From the NCBI GenBank assembly GCA_948630815.1, contig CAPIEU010000024.1, forward strand, positions 1 to 13,338: a stretch of 13,338 nt of DNA, read 5' to 3'. Origin of the DNA: an uncultured Clostridia bacterium. Its GTDB lineage: Bacteria > Bacillota > Clostridia > TANB77 > CAG-508. Positions 1-7,873 of this stretch are shown here, piece after piece. The notes under the pieces are model-generated. The model searched no databases, had not been told where the DNA came from, and saw nothing but the letters and a program-made list of their open reading frames with translations. Position 1 is the first letter of the stretch. Every line of letters starts with the position of its first letter. Position numbers and translations under genes: made by a program.

Positions 1-236
1 TTATCATAATTTGCTATATATGTTCCAACATATTTATCTACTCCATATTTTCTTTTGCCTTTTAATTTCCAATTACTTGTTAGACCTGCTGTATCAAAAC
101 TTTGAATAAATGAATCATAAGTGTTTATCATTTTGTCTTTTGGATTTTCTCCTATTCCTATATTAAAAATTGTAATCCATAATATTATTACTAATGTTAT
201 GATTCCTAAAAATATCATTTTAAAGATTCCAAACAT
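1..236 (-). CDS. Unrecognised one-helix membrane-anchored protein, 5' part only
   Basis: Only the first 78 codons lie in the window; the frame stays open to base 1, so the C-terminus is missing. The ATG at 236-234 follows a strong AAGGAGG site (244-250) that lies inside the last codons of the preceding permease, and only 2 nt separate the two genes, so it is co-translated as the third gene of the ATPase-permease operon. Residues about 7-25 form one hydrophobic segment (starts MFGIFKMIFLGIITL) with no following Cys, so it looks like an N-terminal membrane anchor or uncleaved signal rather than a lipoprotein. A polar, probably extracytoplasmic part follows, with KRKYGVDKYVGTY near residues 60-73. 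I do not recognise the family. Its position suggests an accessory role with the Bce-type transporter, but nothing in the visible residues gives a mechanism. Confidence 0.75.
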   Translation of the reverse strand, partial: MFGIFKMIFLGIITLVIILWITIFNIGIGENPKDKMINTYDSFIQSFDTAGLTSNWKLKGKRKYGVDKYVGTYIANYD

Positions 237-238
237 AT

Positions 239-2326
239 CTATTCCTCCTTAATAATATTTTTACTTCCAAAGTAGGTAGCCAAGAAATATGCTCCATATA
301 TAACTCCTATAATAACTACTGTAGCGATAGCTGATGGTAATAAATCTTTCTCACTTGCTATACCTGCCATCATTTTTATTGCAAATTGTATTCCAAATAT
401 TGAATGTATAATTGCAAGTAATAATGGCACTCCAAAGAATATTCCTATTTGTCTAAATAATGATTTATTTATCATTTTTTCATCACAGCCTATTTTTCTT
501 AAAATTGTATATCTTTGTTTATTATCTGAAGCATCTGTTAATTGTTTCAAGGCAAGAATTGCTGAACTTGCAATTAGGAATATAATTCCTAAATAAATTG
601 CTATAAATGTTATAATAGTTGCTAATCCTACACTTGCTTCCATAATAGATATTTTTGTCATTCCATCTATATCTAGTCCATTATTTGCTAAATTTTGTAT
701 AAATCCAGAATCACCACTTGAAAATATTTTTTCTATTTCTTGTTTTTCTTCATCAGTATTTGCATTATAATTTGCTGCTAAAAAATGTTGTTCTTTCATA
801 TCTTCTGTTAGTGGGCAACTATCTGGAACTAAAATAATTCCTGTGTTTGTATGACTTGTTGACATTTGTATAAATCCATCTTTACATTCATTATATTTTG
901 TTTGATATTGTTTTCCTACAATAGATAGAGTATTATTTCCATCTATTAATACTCTATTTATTATTTCTTCCATACTATCAAAATTACAAAGCATAATATA
1001 TTCATCATCTTTTAATTGATATTGTTCTATTCCATACAATTTTGCAATTTTATTATAATCTGAAATTTTTACAATCATTTCTGCTGTACTATAATCAAGT
1101 CTTGGAAATTCTGCTTTTACTTCTTCATATTTATCTGCTAAAAAATCTTTCCATGTCAAATCATTTGTAGTATATATTTGTATTTCTATAATATCTTTTA
1201 GGACTTTCATGTCTAATTTATTATTTTTTAATGTTTCTTGTATTGAAATTCTTGAATCATCTCTTTGTTCTTTTGTTGTTTTTACTTCTCTTCCATATTT
1301 CATATAACTTTCTTTTAAATTTGCTGTTTTATATAAATTTAAGTCTACTGGTGTCATTTCTACTAATTCTCTTTGCATTGTATTTCTTAATGCTAAACTT
1401 GAAGAAAGTATTGATATTGTCATAAATAACATTAAACATATAACACTCATGCTTGCTACCATTGTATTGATTTTATTATTAATTTGTCTTAATACAAACA
1501 TATTCGTATCTTTTAAATATGTATTTTTCATGTTTTGAACTACTTGTATGATAAATCCTGATAAAGACCAAAATATTAGGACTGTACCAACTATTCCCAT
1601 TAAAATAGGTGGTAATATTTTTTCTGCTGTATCTAAAGAATGGCTATCCGCTGTTACTTTCCAATAAGCATATCCTAATAAACTTGCAGCTACTAAAAAT
1701 ATAATTATGCAAATGAATGGATTCTTTATTTTTACTTTTTCATTTTTCTTACTTGCATTTAATAAGTTAATCAATTTATATTTTGAAACTGTATAGGTAT
1801 TGAATAACATTACTGCAACATACATTACTGCAAAGTAAATACAAGTTTTAACACAAGCATCTTTTGAAAATACAAATTGGAATTCACTCATATCTGCCTC
1901 AAACATTTTTGCAACTAATACCGACATAAATTGTGATGCAAATACACCAGCAACTATTCCTATGACAAGTGAAATTACTCCAACAAATATCGTTTCCATT
2001 AGTATAATTTTAGATATTTGTCTTTTACCCATTCCAAGTGTCATATATATTCCAAATTCTTTTTTTCTTCGGTTTATCAAAAAATTATTAGCATACACAA
2101 TAAGTAGTCCAAGTACAACTGCAACAAATACTGATACAAAACCAAGCATTGTTATCATCAGCTTTATAATTTCTCTTTGTGATTGTGATACCTGTAGCAT
2201 AGCTTGTTGACTGTCTATTGAGTTAAACATATAAAAGATTGCTACACCTAATACTAAGGTTAAAAAATAGATAGCATAGTCTTTTATACTTTTTTTCATA
2301 TTATTCCAAGATAACTTAAATAACAT
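239..2326 (-). CDS. BceB-like FtsX-family ABC permease, module 1
   Basis: Membrane subunit of a peptide-sensing and detoxifying ABC transporter of the BceB/VraG/PsdB type. At 695 aa it shows the typical ten-helix plan: helices near 16-36, 55-80, 107-135, 158-176, 202-222, 239-262, 289-312, then a large external domain (about 313-562), then helices near 565-594, 622-648 and 662-687. The FtsX-like cytoplasmic motif RRKKEFGIYMTLGM is at 86-99 and a second copy, RYTILRKIG, at 605-613. In this family the external domain between helices 7 and 8 determines peptide specificity and the permease also activates the partner kinase. The ATG at 2326 has GGAGG 11 nt upstream and overlaps the ATPase gene by 11 nt. 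The paralog at 5786-7873 has the same length, but the first part of its external domain is very different, which suggests different ligands. Ligand unknown. Confidence 0.93.
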   Translation of the reverse strand: MLFKLSWNNMKKSIKDYAIYFLTLVLGVAIFYMFNSIDSQQAMLQVSQSQREIIKLMITMLGFVSVFVAVVLGLLIVYANNFLINRRKKEFGIYMTLGMGKRQISKIILMETIFVGVISLVIGIVAGVFASQFMSVLVAKMFEADMSEFQFVFSKDACVKTCIYFAVMYVAVMLFNTYTVSKYKLINLLNASKKNEKVKIKNPFICIIIFLVAASLLGYAYWKVTADSHSLDTAEKILPPILMGIVGTVLIFWSLSGFIIQVVQNMKNTYLKDTNMFVLRQINNKINTMVASMSVICLMLFMTISILSSSLALRNTMQRELVEMTPVDLNLYKTANLKESYMKYGREVKTTKEQRDDSRISIQETLKNNKLDMKVLKDIIEIQIYTTNDLTWKDFLADKYEEVKAEFPRLDYSTAEMIVKISDYNKIAKLYGIEQYQLKDDEYIMLCNFDSMEEIINRVLIDGNNTLSIVGKQYQTKYNECKDGFIQMSTSHTNTGIILVPDSCPLTEDMKEQHFLAANYNANTDEEKQEIEKIFSSGDSGFIQNLANNGLDIDGMTKISIMEASVGLATIITFIAIYLGIIFLIASSAILALKQLTDASDNKQRYTILRKIGCDEKMINKSLFRQIGIFFGVPLLLAIIHSIFGIQFAIKMMAGIASEKDLLPSAIATVVIIGVIYGAYFLATYFGSKNIIKEE

Positions 2327-3083
2327 CGTTCAAATCACCTCCAAGAAGTGTTTGTACCTCAATTATCTTTTCAAAGAATTGTTTTCTTGTATCATTGCCT
2401 TTGATTATTTCATTAAAAATTTTTCCATCTTTAATAAATAAGATTCTATTTGCATAAGAAGCTGTAAAAGCATCATGTGTAACCATTAAAATAGTTGCAT
2501 TCATTTTTTGATTTAAAAATTCAAAATTTTCTAGTAATTGTCTTGCTGATTTTGAATCTAATGCGCCTGTTGGCTCATCTGCTAATACTAATTTAGGGTT
2601 TGTTATAATAGCTCTTGCTGATGCAATCCTTTGTTTTTGCCCTCCAGATACTTGATAAGGATATTTTTTAAGAATTTCTCTAATTCCTAACTTTTCTGCG
2701 ATTATATTTACCCTTTTATCAATTTCTCTTGCATTTACTTTTTGAATTGTTAGTGCTAAAGCTATATTTTCATAAGCTGTAAGAGTATCTAATAAATTAA
2801 AGTCTTGAAAAATAAAGCCTAGTTCTTCTCTCCTAAACTTGTTTAATTTGTTTCCTTTTAGTTTTGTAATATCTTCTCCATTAACAACAATATGTCCTGC
2901 TGTAACTCTGTCTATTGTTGAAATCACATTTAAAAGTGTACTTTTTCCAGATCCACTCGCACCCATAATTCCAACAAATTCTCCTTTTTCAACTGTAAAA
3001 CTAATGTTGTCTATTGCTTTTGTTAGATTTGATTTGTTTCCATAGTATTTCTCTATGTTTTTTACCTCTAATACTTTTTCCAT
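2316..3083 (-). CDS. BceA-like ABC transporter ATPase, module 1
   Basis: Cytoplasmic ATP-binding subunit that powers the adjacent FtsX-type permease. It has all canonical motifs: Walker A GASGSGKST (41-49), Q-loop Gln93, signature VSGGQKQR (145-152), Walker B LVLADEPTG (165-173) and H-loop His203. The 255-aa length fits the MacB/BceA/LolD class. The C-terminal tail ending LLGGDLNDVI is shared with its paralog at 7863-8630, and the two align end to end without gaps. The ATG at 3083 follows AAAGGAG (3093-3099) with a 9-nt spacer. It is the first gene of an operon with its own Bce-type operator (3159-3180) and a short leader. Family membership is clear; the transported or released peptide cannot be read from the sequence. 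Confidence 0.95.
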   Translation of the reverse strand: MEKVLEVKNIEKYYGNKSNLTKAIDNISFTVEKGEFVGIMGASGSGKSTLLNVISTIDRVTAGHIVVNGEDITKLKGNKLNKFRREELGFIFQDFNLLDTLTAYENIALALTIQKVNAREIDKRVNIIAEKLGIREILKKYPYQVSGGQKQRIASARAIITNPKLVLADEPTGALDSKSARQLLENFEFLNQKMNATILMVTHDAFTASYANRILFIKDGKIFNEIIKGNDTRKQFFEKIIEVQTLLGGDLNDVI

Positions 3084-3111
3084 AATAAAAAACTCCTTTC
3101 AATCTAACATT

Positions 3112-3117
3112 ATTATA
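3112..3117 (-). promoter_or_regulatory. -10 box of the module-1 ATPase-permease promoter
   Basis: A perfect TATAAT on the minus strand, 28 nt upstream of the ATG at 3083. The hexamer 17 bp upstream (AGGAAT, 3135-3140) does not resemble TTGACA, as expected for a promoter that needs an activator. The operator centre (3169.5) is 52.5 bp upstream of the first base of the -10 box, which matches the other two effector promoters in this window. Confidence 0.75.
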
Positions 3118-3150
3118 AACCCATTTTAGCCATTATTCCTATCGATTTTC

Positions 3151-3180
3151 CTTACATGAATCTTACATTTTTGTAAGATT
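3151..3180 (-). promoter_or_regulatory. BceR-type operator with extra half-site, upstream of module-1 transporter
   Basis: A perfect inverted repeat with 9-bp arms AATCTTACA (3159-3167) and TGTAAGATT (3172-3180) and a 4-nt spacer fits the known BceR-type consensus TNACA-N4-TGTAA. A further CTTACA half-site at 3151-3156 lies exactly 11 bp from the CTTACA of the palindrome as a direct repeat on the promoter side. The operator starts one base after the stop codon of the histidine kinase gene, so no separate terminator fits between the kinase and this promoter. The palindrome has no U-tract after it, so I read it as a protein-binding site, not a terminator. Confidence 0.88.
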
Positions 3181-3181
3181 T

Positions 3182-4201
3182 CTACTGGATGTCAAGATAA
3201 CTGCTTTTAGGAAATACCAATCGTATTTCTGTTCCTTCATCTTGAACTGAATTTAATTCTATTGATATTCCTAATTTATTGCATAGGTTTTTACATAGAT
3301 ACAATCCAATCCCTGTAGATTTTTTACCTATCAACCTTCCATTTGTTCCTGTAAATCCTTTTTCAAATACTCTTGTAATTTCTCCCTTTTTTATTCCTAT
3401 TCCATTATCTTTAATATACAGTATCACATTTTCTTTTCCTTGTTTTGCATATATTTCAATCTCTAAATTTTTATCTTGTTTTTTATACTTTATACTATTT
3501 TGAATTATTTGATTTAATATGAATATGATCCACTTATTGTCTGTATTTACTTCTAAATCTAAATCATGAATATTAACAGATATTTTTTCATGTATTAAAA
3601 CATTTTTATTCTTCTTTATACTCTCATTTACAATGTCCTTTAAATTAACTTTTTTTACATAGTAATCTTTTTCTACAGTATTACTTCTTGCATAATATAA
3701 AGCCTGTTCTATGTAATTTTCGATTTTTTGTAATTCTTCATCTATACTTTTTGTTGTCTGATTTTTATTATTTTCTATTATCAATTTACTTGATGCTATC
3801 GGTATTTTTATTTCGTGAATCCATAATTCTATATACTCCTTATAATCTTCTTGCTTATATTTATATTTGTTTACATTCTCAACCATTGATTTATTAATTT
3901 GTTCTAATAAGTCTTTTAGTATTTTACCTTCCATAAAACTTGGTACTTTTATAATCTCACTAATTAAGTATTTGTCATCTAAGTTATTTAAAGTATCTTC
4001 TAAATTTTTATAAAATCTTTGCTTCATAAAATATTCTATAGTTAGTCCTATTATATATATAAATATTATAGCAACTGGAATATATATTTTTATAAAATTT
4101 CCAAATGGATACGGAATTAAAAATATTTCTATAGTAGCAATTCCAAATAATAATAAGAAGCATAAAAGTATTTTATCTTTTATAAAACTTTTAAAATTCA
4201 T
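3182..4201 (-). CDS. BceS-like intramembrane-sensing histidine kinase, module 1 (intact)
   Basis: Sensor kinase of 339 aa. Two membrane helices near residues 11-29 and 38-57 are separated by a very short loop, so there is no external sensor domain; this is the hallmark of BceS/VraS-like intramembrane-sensing kinases that receive their signal from the transporter. The phospho-accepting His129 is in LWIHEIKIP, followed by a dimerisation helix. The ATPase part has the N-box around NQIIQNS (230-236), the G1 box DNGIGI (265-270), the F-box FEKGFTG (279-285) and the G2 box GIGLYL (297-302). It starts at an ATG one base after the regulator gene's stop, with AAAGGGAG just upstream, so the pair is translationally coupled. 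It is the only intact kinase in the window and may serve both modules, since the second copy is frameshifted. Confidence 0.94.
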   Translation of the reverse strand: MNFKSFIKDKILLCFLLLFGIATIEIFLIPYPFGNFIKIYIPVAIIFIYIIGLTIEYFMKQRFYKNLEDTLNNLDDKYLISEIIKVPSFMEGKILKDLLEQINKSMVENVNKYKYKQEDYKEYIELWIHEIKIPIASSKLIIENNKNQTTKSIDEELQKIENYIEQALYYARSNTVEKDYYVKKVNLKDIVNESIKKNKNVLIHEKISVNIHDLDLEVNTDNKWIIFILNQIIQNSIKYKKQDKNLEIEIYAKQGKENVILYIKDNGIGIKKGEITRVFEKGFTGTNGRLIGKKSTGIGLYLCKNLCNKLGISIELNSVQDEGTEIRLVFPKSSYLDIQ

Positions 4202-4202
4202 A

Positions 4203-4883
4203 TCATTTTTCTCCCTTTAACATATATCCTTGTCCTCTTTTTGTTTCAATAATATCTTTTAGTCCTAATTCTTCTAATTTACTTCTTAATCTAGTAATAT
4301 TAACACTTAAAGTATTATCATCAACAAAGCAATCATTTTCCCAGAGTACATCCATTATATCTTCTCTTGAAACGATTTTTTCTCTATTTTCAATAAAATA
4401 TTTTAAAATTTTATATTCATTTTTAGTTAAATCAATAATTTTATCATCTTTTATTATTGTACTATTTGATATATTTAAAATAAAGTCTTTTGCATCAATT
4501 TTATTTTTAGGTTCACTATTACTATTTGTTCTTCTTAATAGCGAATTTACTTTTGCAAGTAGTATATGTATATTAAATGGCTTTGTAATGTAATGATCTG
4601 CACCATAATTTATTGAAACTAATTCATCTAGTTCATTATCTCGACTTGTTACTATAATAATTCCCATATCAGATTGTTTTCTAATCTCTTTGCAAATATA
4701 TTCTCCATCTACTCCTGGCAAATTTATATCTAATAAAATAAGATTTGGATTTATTTCTAAAATATCATGTATAGTATTGTCAAATTTTTTTAAACATTCT
4801 GCTTGATAGCCTTGATGGCTTAAAAATATTTCTAATTCATTTCTTAATTTTTCATCATCTTCAACGATTAATATCTTCTGCAT
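4203..4883 (-). CDS. BceR-like OmpR-family response regulator, module 1
   Basis: Response regulator of 226 aa: receiver domain (about 1-118) plus a C-terminal OmpR-type winged helix (about 128-224). The phospho-acceptor is Asp52 in LLDINLPG, the acidic pair is at Asp9/Asp10, the switch is Thr79/Ser80 in IVTS, and Lys101 is in ITKPFN. The DNA-binding end carries DDNTLSVNITRLRSKL and closes with ETKRGQGYML, typical of BceR/VraR regulators of this transporter class. The ATG at 4883 follows CGGAGGT with 8-9 nt spacing. The gene is followed at 1-nt distance by its kinase. Its own promoter carries the TTACA-N4-TGTAA operator (4929-4950), so it is probably autoregulated. It is the best candidate for the protein that binds all four operators in this window. 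Confidence 0.95.
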   Translation of the reverse strand: MQKILIVEDDEKLRNELEIFLSHQGYQAECLKKFDNTIHDILEINPNLILLDINLPGVDGEYICKEIRKQSDMGIIIVTSRDNELDELVSINYGADHYITKPFNIHILLAKVNSLLRRTNSNSEPKNKIDAKDFILNISNSTIIKDDKIIDLTKNEYKILKYFIENREKIVSREDIMDVLWENDCFVDDNTLSVNITRLRSKLEELGLKDIIETKRGQGYMLKGEK

Positions 4884-4903
4884 TTTATAATACCTCCGAA
4901 ATC

Positions 4904-4909
4904 ATTATA
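4904..4909 (-). promoter_or_regulatory. Extended -10 promoter of the module-1 regulator-kinase operon
   Basis: TATAAT on the minus strand, preceded by TG and one base (TGCTATAAT), forms an extended -10 element that can work without a good -35 box. The -35 position (GGTTAT, about 4927-4932) lies inside the promoter-side arm of the operator. This geometry differs from the effector promoters: the operator centre is 30.5 bp from the -10 box instead of about 52. Confidence 0.75.
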
Positions 4910-4928
4910 GCATACTTTTTATGAAAAT

Positions 4929-4950
4929 AACCTTACATTTCTGTAAGGTT
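4929..4950 (-). promoter_or_regulatory. BceR-type operator upstream of module-1 response regulator
   Basis: Perfect 9-bp inverted repeat, AACCTTACA (4929-4937) and TGTAAGGTT (4942-4950), around a 4-nt spacer; it matches TNACA-N4-TGTAA. It overlaps the -35 region of the regulator promoter and lies between the end of the TVP38-like gene and the regulator gene. Read as RNA on the minus strand it could fold as a 9-bp hairpin with a GAAA tetraloop, but only a weak U-run (ATTTTC) follows, so a terminator role is possible but not convincing. Unlike the effector promoters it has no CTTACA half-site 11 bp on the promoter side. Confidence 0.86.
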
Positions 4951-4972
4951 ACTATATAGAGTATTTAAAAAT

Positions 4973-5692
4973 TTATTTAATACTATTTATCGCATCTTTT
5001 GTGATCTTATCTTTGTCAAACTTGTTTATAATTAATACAACTATTGCTACCAATATTAGTATTGCCACATATAATATAATGCTCATTTTCCAATCTCCAA
5101 TAGCAAGCCTATCTCCTGCTAATGTAGAAGTAATAACAGATGGAAATCTAGCAAATGTCGAAATTAATATAAACTTTATCGGCTTTATTGGTATTAATCC
5201 TGCTACATATACTAATAGATCTTTTGGTGTACCTGGTATTAAAAATAATATAAGCATTATTAGTTCAATCTTTTTTGGATTCTGAAATAATTTGCTATTC
5301 TCTATTTTGGAAACTTTCTTTTCATCACAAAAATCGTATACGAATTTTCTTCCAAATTTTCTAACTAACAAGTATATCGTTATTGATATAATAGCAGCTG
5401 ATACCATAATAAATACTGTTCCCCAAAGTCCTCCATAACACATTCCTGCCAAAATTTCTATTGGCTCTCCTGGTACTATAATTAAAAATATTTGTGCTAT
5501 TTGAAGTCCAAATAGTGATAACATTCCCATCATACCAGAATTATCAACTTTTTCTTTAAAAGCTACTTGTCCTTCTACTGTAGATAAATTTTTCATTACT
5601 GGAAATAGATATACTGTTATTCCTATAAATAATGTTAAAACTACTGCCATTAATAATATTTTAAATATTTTAATTTTCTTTTTTCTGCTCAT
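4973..5692 (-). CDS. TVP38/TMEM64 (DedA-like, SNARE-associated) family membrane protein
   Basis: Integral membrane protein of 239 aa. Hydrophobic segments lie near 9-31, 54-74, 80-109, 139-165, 168-190 and 204-224. The family signature is the re-entrant glycine-rich segment PGEPIEILAGMCYGGLWGT (about 74-92), with a second loop LIPGTPKDLLVYVAGLIPI in the second half; together they identify the PF09335 SNARE_assoc/TVP38 family. Relatives in the wider DedA superfamily move or recycle membrane lipids, including undecaprenyl phosphate for some DedA members; that function is not established for TVP38-like proteins of this branch. It follows the module-2 permease on the same strand with no recognisable terminator between, so it is probably transcribed with that transporter under the operator at 8768-8793. 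Start: ATG at 5692 after a weak AGAAGGGA site. A role in envelope protection is inference. Confidence 0.88.
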   Translation of the reverse strand: MSRKKKIKIFKILLMAVVLTLFIGITVYLFPVMKNLSTVEGQVAFKEKVDNSGMMGMLSLFGLQIAQIFLIIVPGEPIEILAGMCYGGLWGTVFIMVSAAIISITIYLLVRKFGRKFVYDFCDEKKVSKIENSKLFQNPKKIELIMLILFLIPGTPKDLLVYVAGLIPIKPIKFILISTFARFPSVITSTLAGDRLAIGDWKMSIILYVAILILVAIVVLIINKFDKDKITKDAINSIK

Positions 5693-5720
5693 ATAATCCC
5701 TTCTTTTTTATTTGTGTCAT

Positions 5721-5780
5721 TTATAAATTATTTCTTATTAAATCTACTACATTTATTTTAGGAGGTTGATATTTCTTCAT
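5721..5780 (-). CDS. Possible 19-residue micro-ORF between permease 2 and TVP38 gene
   Basis: An ATG at 5780 opens a 20-codon frame ending TAA at 5721, five bases after the stop of the module-2 permease. It would encode MKKYQPPKINVVDLIRNNL. A GGTGAG-like site overlapping the permease stop is a weak ribosome binding site at a suitable distance. The peptide has no membrane segment and no recognised family. A frame this short can arise by chance in AT-rich DNA. It is kept because it tiles closely after the permease and fills most of an otherwise empty 93-bp gap. Confidence 0.22.
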   Translation of the reverse strand: MKKYQPPKINVVDLIRNNL

Positions 5781-5785
5781 TTTTC

Positions 5786-7873
5786 TCACCCATTTCCATT
5801 TATATTTCTATCAAACTGTACATCTGTTGCAATAAAGTAAATTCCATATACCAATATAAACATTCCAAGCATAATCCAAATATTCTTAAAAATTTCTTCC
5901 ATTGTTACTGCTACTGTAAATATTTGACCGACACCTAAAATAACAGGAATACTAATTATTACTGGCAATATCATTGGAATCGCAAAATAAAAAAGTAGTT
6001 GTTTGAATATTGTTCTATTTATCTGTAATTCATCCACTCCCAATTTTTTCAATAATTCATATCTATATTTGTATTTTTCTGAATCACTTAATTGTTGTAT
6101 TGCTAAAAGAGTAGCTGTTGCCATTACAAAAATAAGTGCTACATAAAATGCTAAAAATGACATAATTGTATAAAATGATTTTGTTTGGCTCATTCTTTCA
6201 CCTTTTGTTTGTACATTTGCAAGTGATATTTGTATATTATAGTTTTGTTCTTCTCCATTAACTTCTCCTGCTATTTCTCTCTCTTGCTTTATAATATAAT
6301 TACTTAATTCTTTGTAAAACTTCTCATCTGTCATATTTTCTGTTGTAGCAACAAAATTATAAGCAAAGTCCAAATAATAGATTTTATCTGCTCCATCTTC
6401 TTGTTCTGTTACAATTGTACTGTTATTATCATTTTTATCTCTTAATCTTTGGTCCTCTTTTTCTATTAATGGTATTAAACTGTCTGGCACTATAATTGCA
6501 TAATACGAACCATTAAATCCAACTTGTGCAATATTTTCGCTTCTAATTTCTTTTATTTTTACATCTTTTCCTACTATTTTAATTTTATCGTTTTCTTTAG
6601 TATATTTTTCAAGTCCCCCTTTGGCTGTTTTTAAACAATTAATCATAATTTCGTCATCTTGTAAATCTACTTTTTCGTATCCTAATATTTCTCTTAATTT
6701 ATTATAGTCTGTTAAACTTAATACACAATCAATTTCTTTATCAATTGCTCCTTTAAATGGTGTTTTTTCAAATGCTGTTGATAATCCTATCCCTTTTATA
6801 TTATATAGCCTATACTCATACATATCTTTTACTTTTGCATTTTTTTCAATATATTCTTTATATTTTGAAAAGTCTCCATCTGCTGTAGTAATCATTATTT
6901 CATAAGGATAACCCATTTCAATTTCGTTATTTATCATACTGTTCATAAGTAGTGCTACATTTCCACCAATTAATATAATCGTAAACATTAATGCAATTGT
7001 TCCCAAACTTAAACTCATTGTGTTAATTTTTGATGTTAAATTTCTATATAAAAACATATTATCTTTTTTATATTTTTTTGATTTATTGTTTAGGTATCTT
7101 TTTACAATAAAACTTGATATACTAATATAAAATAAATAGATTCCTACTATTAACATGATAATTGCTATAAATATATTTCTACCTACCATATTACTTGCAT
7201 TTGCAAATTCATTATTATTTATTAATATTGCACCTACCAATAGTGCAATTGATAAAGTAAAAAGTATAACATTTCCTTTTGCATTTTTTATCATATTGTT
7301 TTCATTCTTTTTATTTGCATATAATAAGTCATATACTTTTGTTTTCTTTATTTTTCTTCTACAATTTAATAATACTAAAGCAAATATTCCGAAAAAATAA
7401 ATAGCTGTCATCCCTACTGCTTTTATGCTAAAAGATATTTTTATTTGATATGGTTGATTAAATAAATTCATAATAATTGAAGTAAATATTTGGTATAGGA
7501 ATGTTCCTAAGGCTATTCCTATTATAAATGCTATTCCTCCTATCATAATATTTTCTAGTGTAAAAATATTACTAATTGACTTCTTTTCTATTCCTAATAT
7601 TTGATATGTTCCAAACTCTTTGCTTCTTTTTTCTAGCATAAATCTCATACAATAATTTATTAGCCATGCCATAACTAAAACAATAAGTATACTAATTCCT
7701 GATATTGCTTTTGAAAAAAATGCCATATAGAATGATAATTCACTTATATCATTTGATGTAGCAATTGAATTAAAGCTAAACATTAAAGCAACTGATATAA
7801 TAACTGTTATAAAATAGATACAATAGTCTTTTGCTTGTCTTTTTGCATTTCTAAAAGATAATTTACCTAACAT
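5786..7873 (-). CDS. BceB-like FtsX-family ABC permease, module 2
   Basis: Membrane subunit of the second Bce-type transporter, 695 aa, the same length as its paralog at 239-2326. A longer frame opens at a TTG (7891), but I place the start at the ATG at 7873. MLGKLSFRN then aligns with MLFKLSWNN of the paralog, the GGAGG site (7885-7889) is 11 nt away as in module 1, and the overlap with the ATPase gene becomes the same 11 nt. Ten helices are predicted, with the large external domain at about 313-563 between helices 7 and 8, and FtsX motifs EKRSKEFGTYQILGI (81-95) and RYELLKKLG (604-612). The distal part of the external domain keeps DYNKL, LQDDE and IIVPDS blocks in common with module 1, while the proximal part is dissimilar. 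I infer a different peptide specificity; ligand unknown. Confidence 0.93.
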   Translation of the reverse strand: MLGKLSFRNAKRQAKDYCIYFITVIISVALMFSFNSIATSNDISELSFYMAFFSKAISGISILIVLVMAWLINYCMRFMLEKRSKEFGTYQILGIEKKSISNIFTLENIMIGGIAFIIGIALGTFLYQIFTSIIMNLFNQPYQIKISFSIKAVGMTAIYFFGIFALVLLNCRRKIKKTKVYDLLYANKKNENNMIKNAKGNVILFTLSIALLVGAILINNNEFANASNMVGRNIFIAIIMLIVGIYLFYISISSFIVKRYLNNKSKKYKKDNMFLYRNLTSKINTMSLSLGTIALMFTIILIGGNVALLMNSMINNEIEMGYPYEIMITTADGDFSKYKEYIEKNAKVKDMYEYRLYNIKGIGLSTAFEKTPFKGAIDKEIDCVLSLTDYNKLREILGYEKVDLQDDEIMINCLKTAKGGLEKYTKENDKIKIVGKDVKIKEIRSENIAQVGFNGSYYAIIVPDSLIPLIEKEDQRLRDKNDNNSTIVTEQEDGADKIYYLDFAYNFVATTENMTDEKFYKELSNYIIKQEREIAGEVNGEEQNYNIQISLANVQTKGERMSQTKSFYTIMSFLAFYVALIFVMATATLLAIQQLSDSEKYKYRYELLKKLGVDELQINRTIFKQLLFYFAIPMILPVIISIPVILGVGQIFTVAVTMEEIFKNIWIMLGMFILVYGIYFIATDVQFDRNINGNG

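Noticed and set aside
239..3083. MacAB or LolCDE-type transporter
   Set aside because: The ten-helix permease with a single large external domain, the adjacent intramembrane-sensing kinase and the TTACA-N4-TGTAA operators fit BceAB instead; MacB has four helices.
4929..4950. Intrinsic terminator for the TVP38-like gene
   Set aside because: The stem is good but the following T-run is weak, and the same palindrome recurs at three other promoters with fixed spacing, so an operator explains it better.
1231..5285. Plus-strand open frames of 64-94 codons inside the permease, ATPase, kinase and TVP38 genes
   Set aside because: They lie wholly opposite well-supported genes, encode low-complexity hydrophobic sequence and lack ribosome sites; they are antisense shadows.
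5673..5720. Short frame starting ATG at 5720 (MTQIKKKGLYEQ) ahead of the TVP38-like gene
   Set aside because: Out of frame with the TVP38-like gene, has no ribosome site and ends after a few codons.
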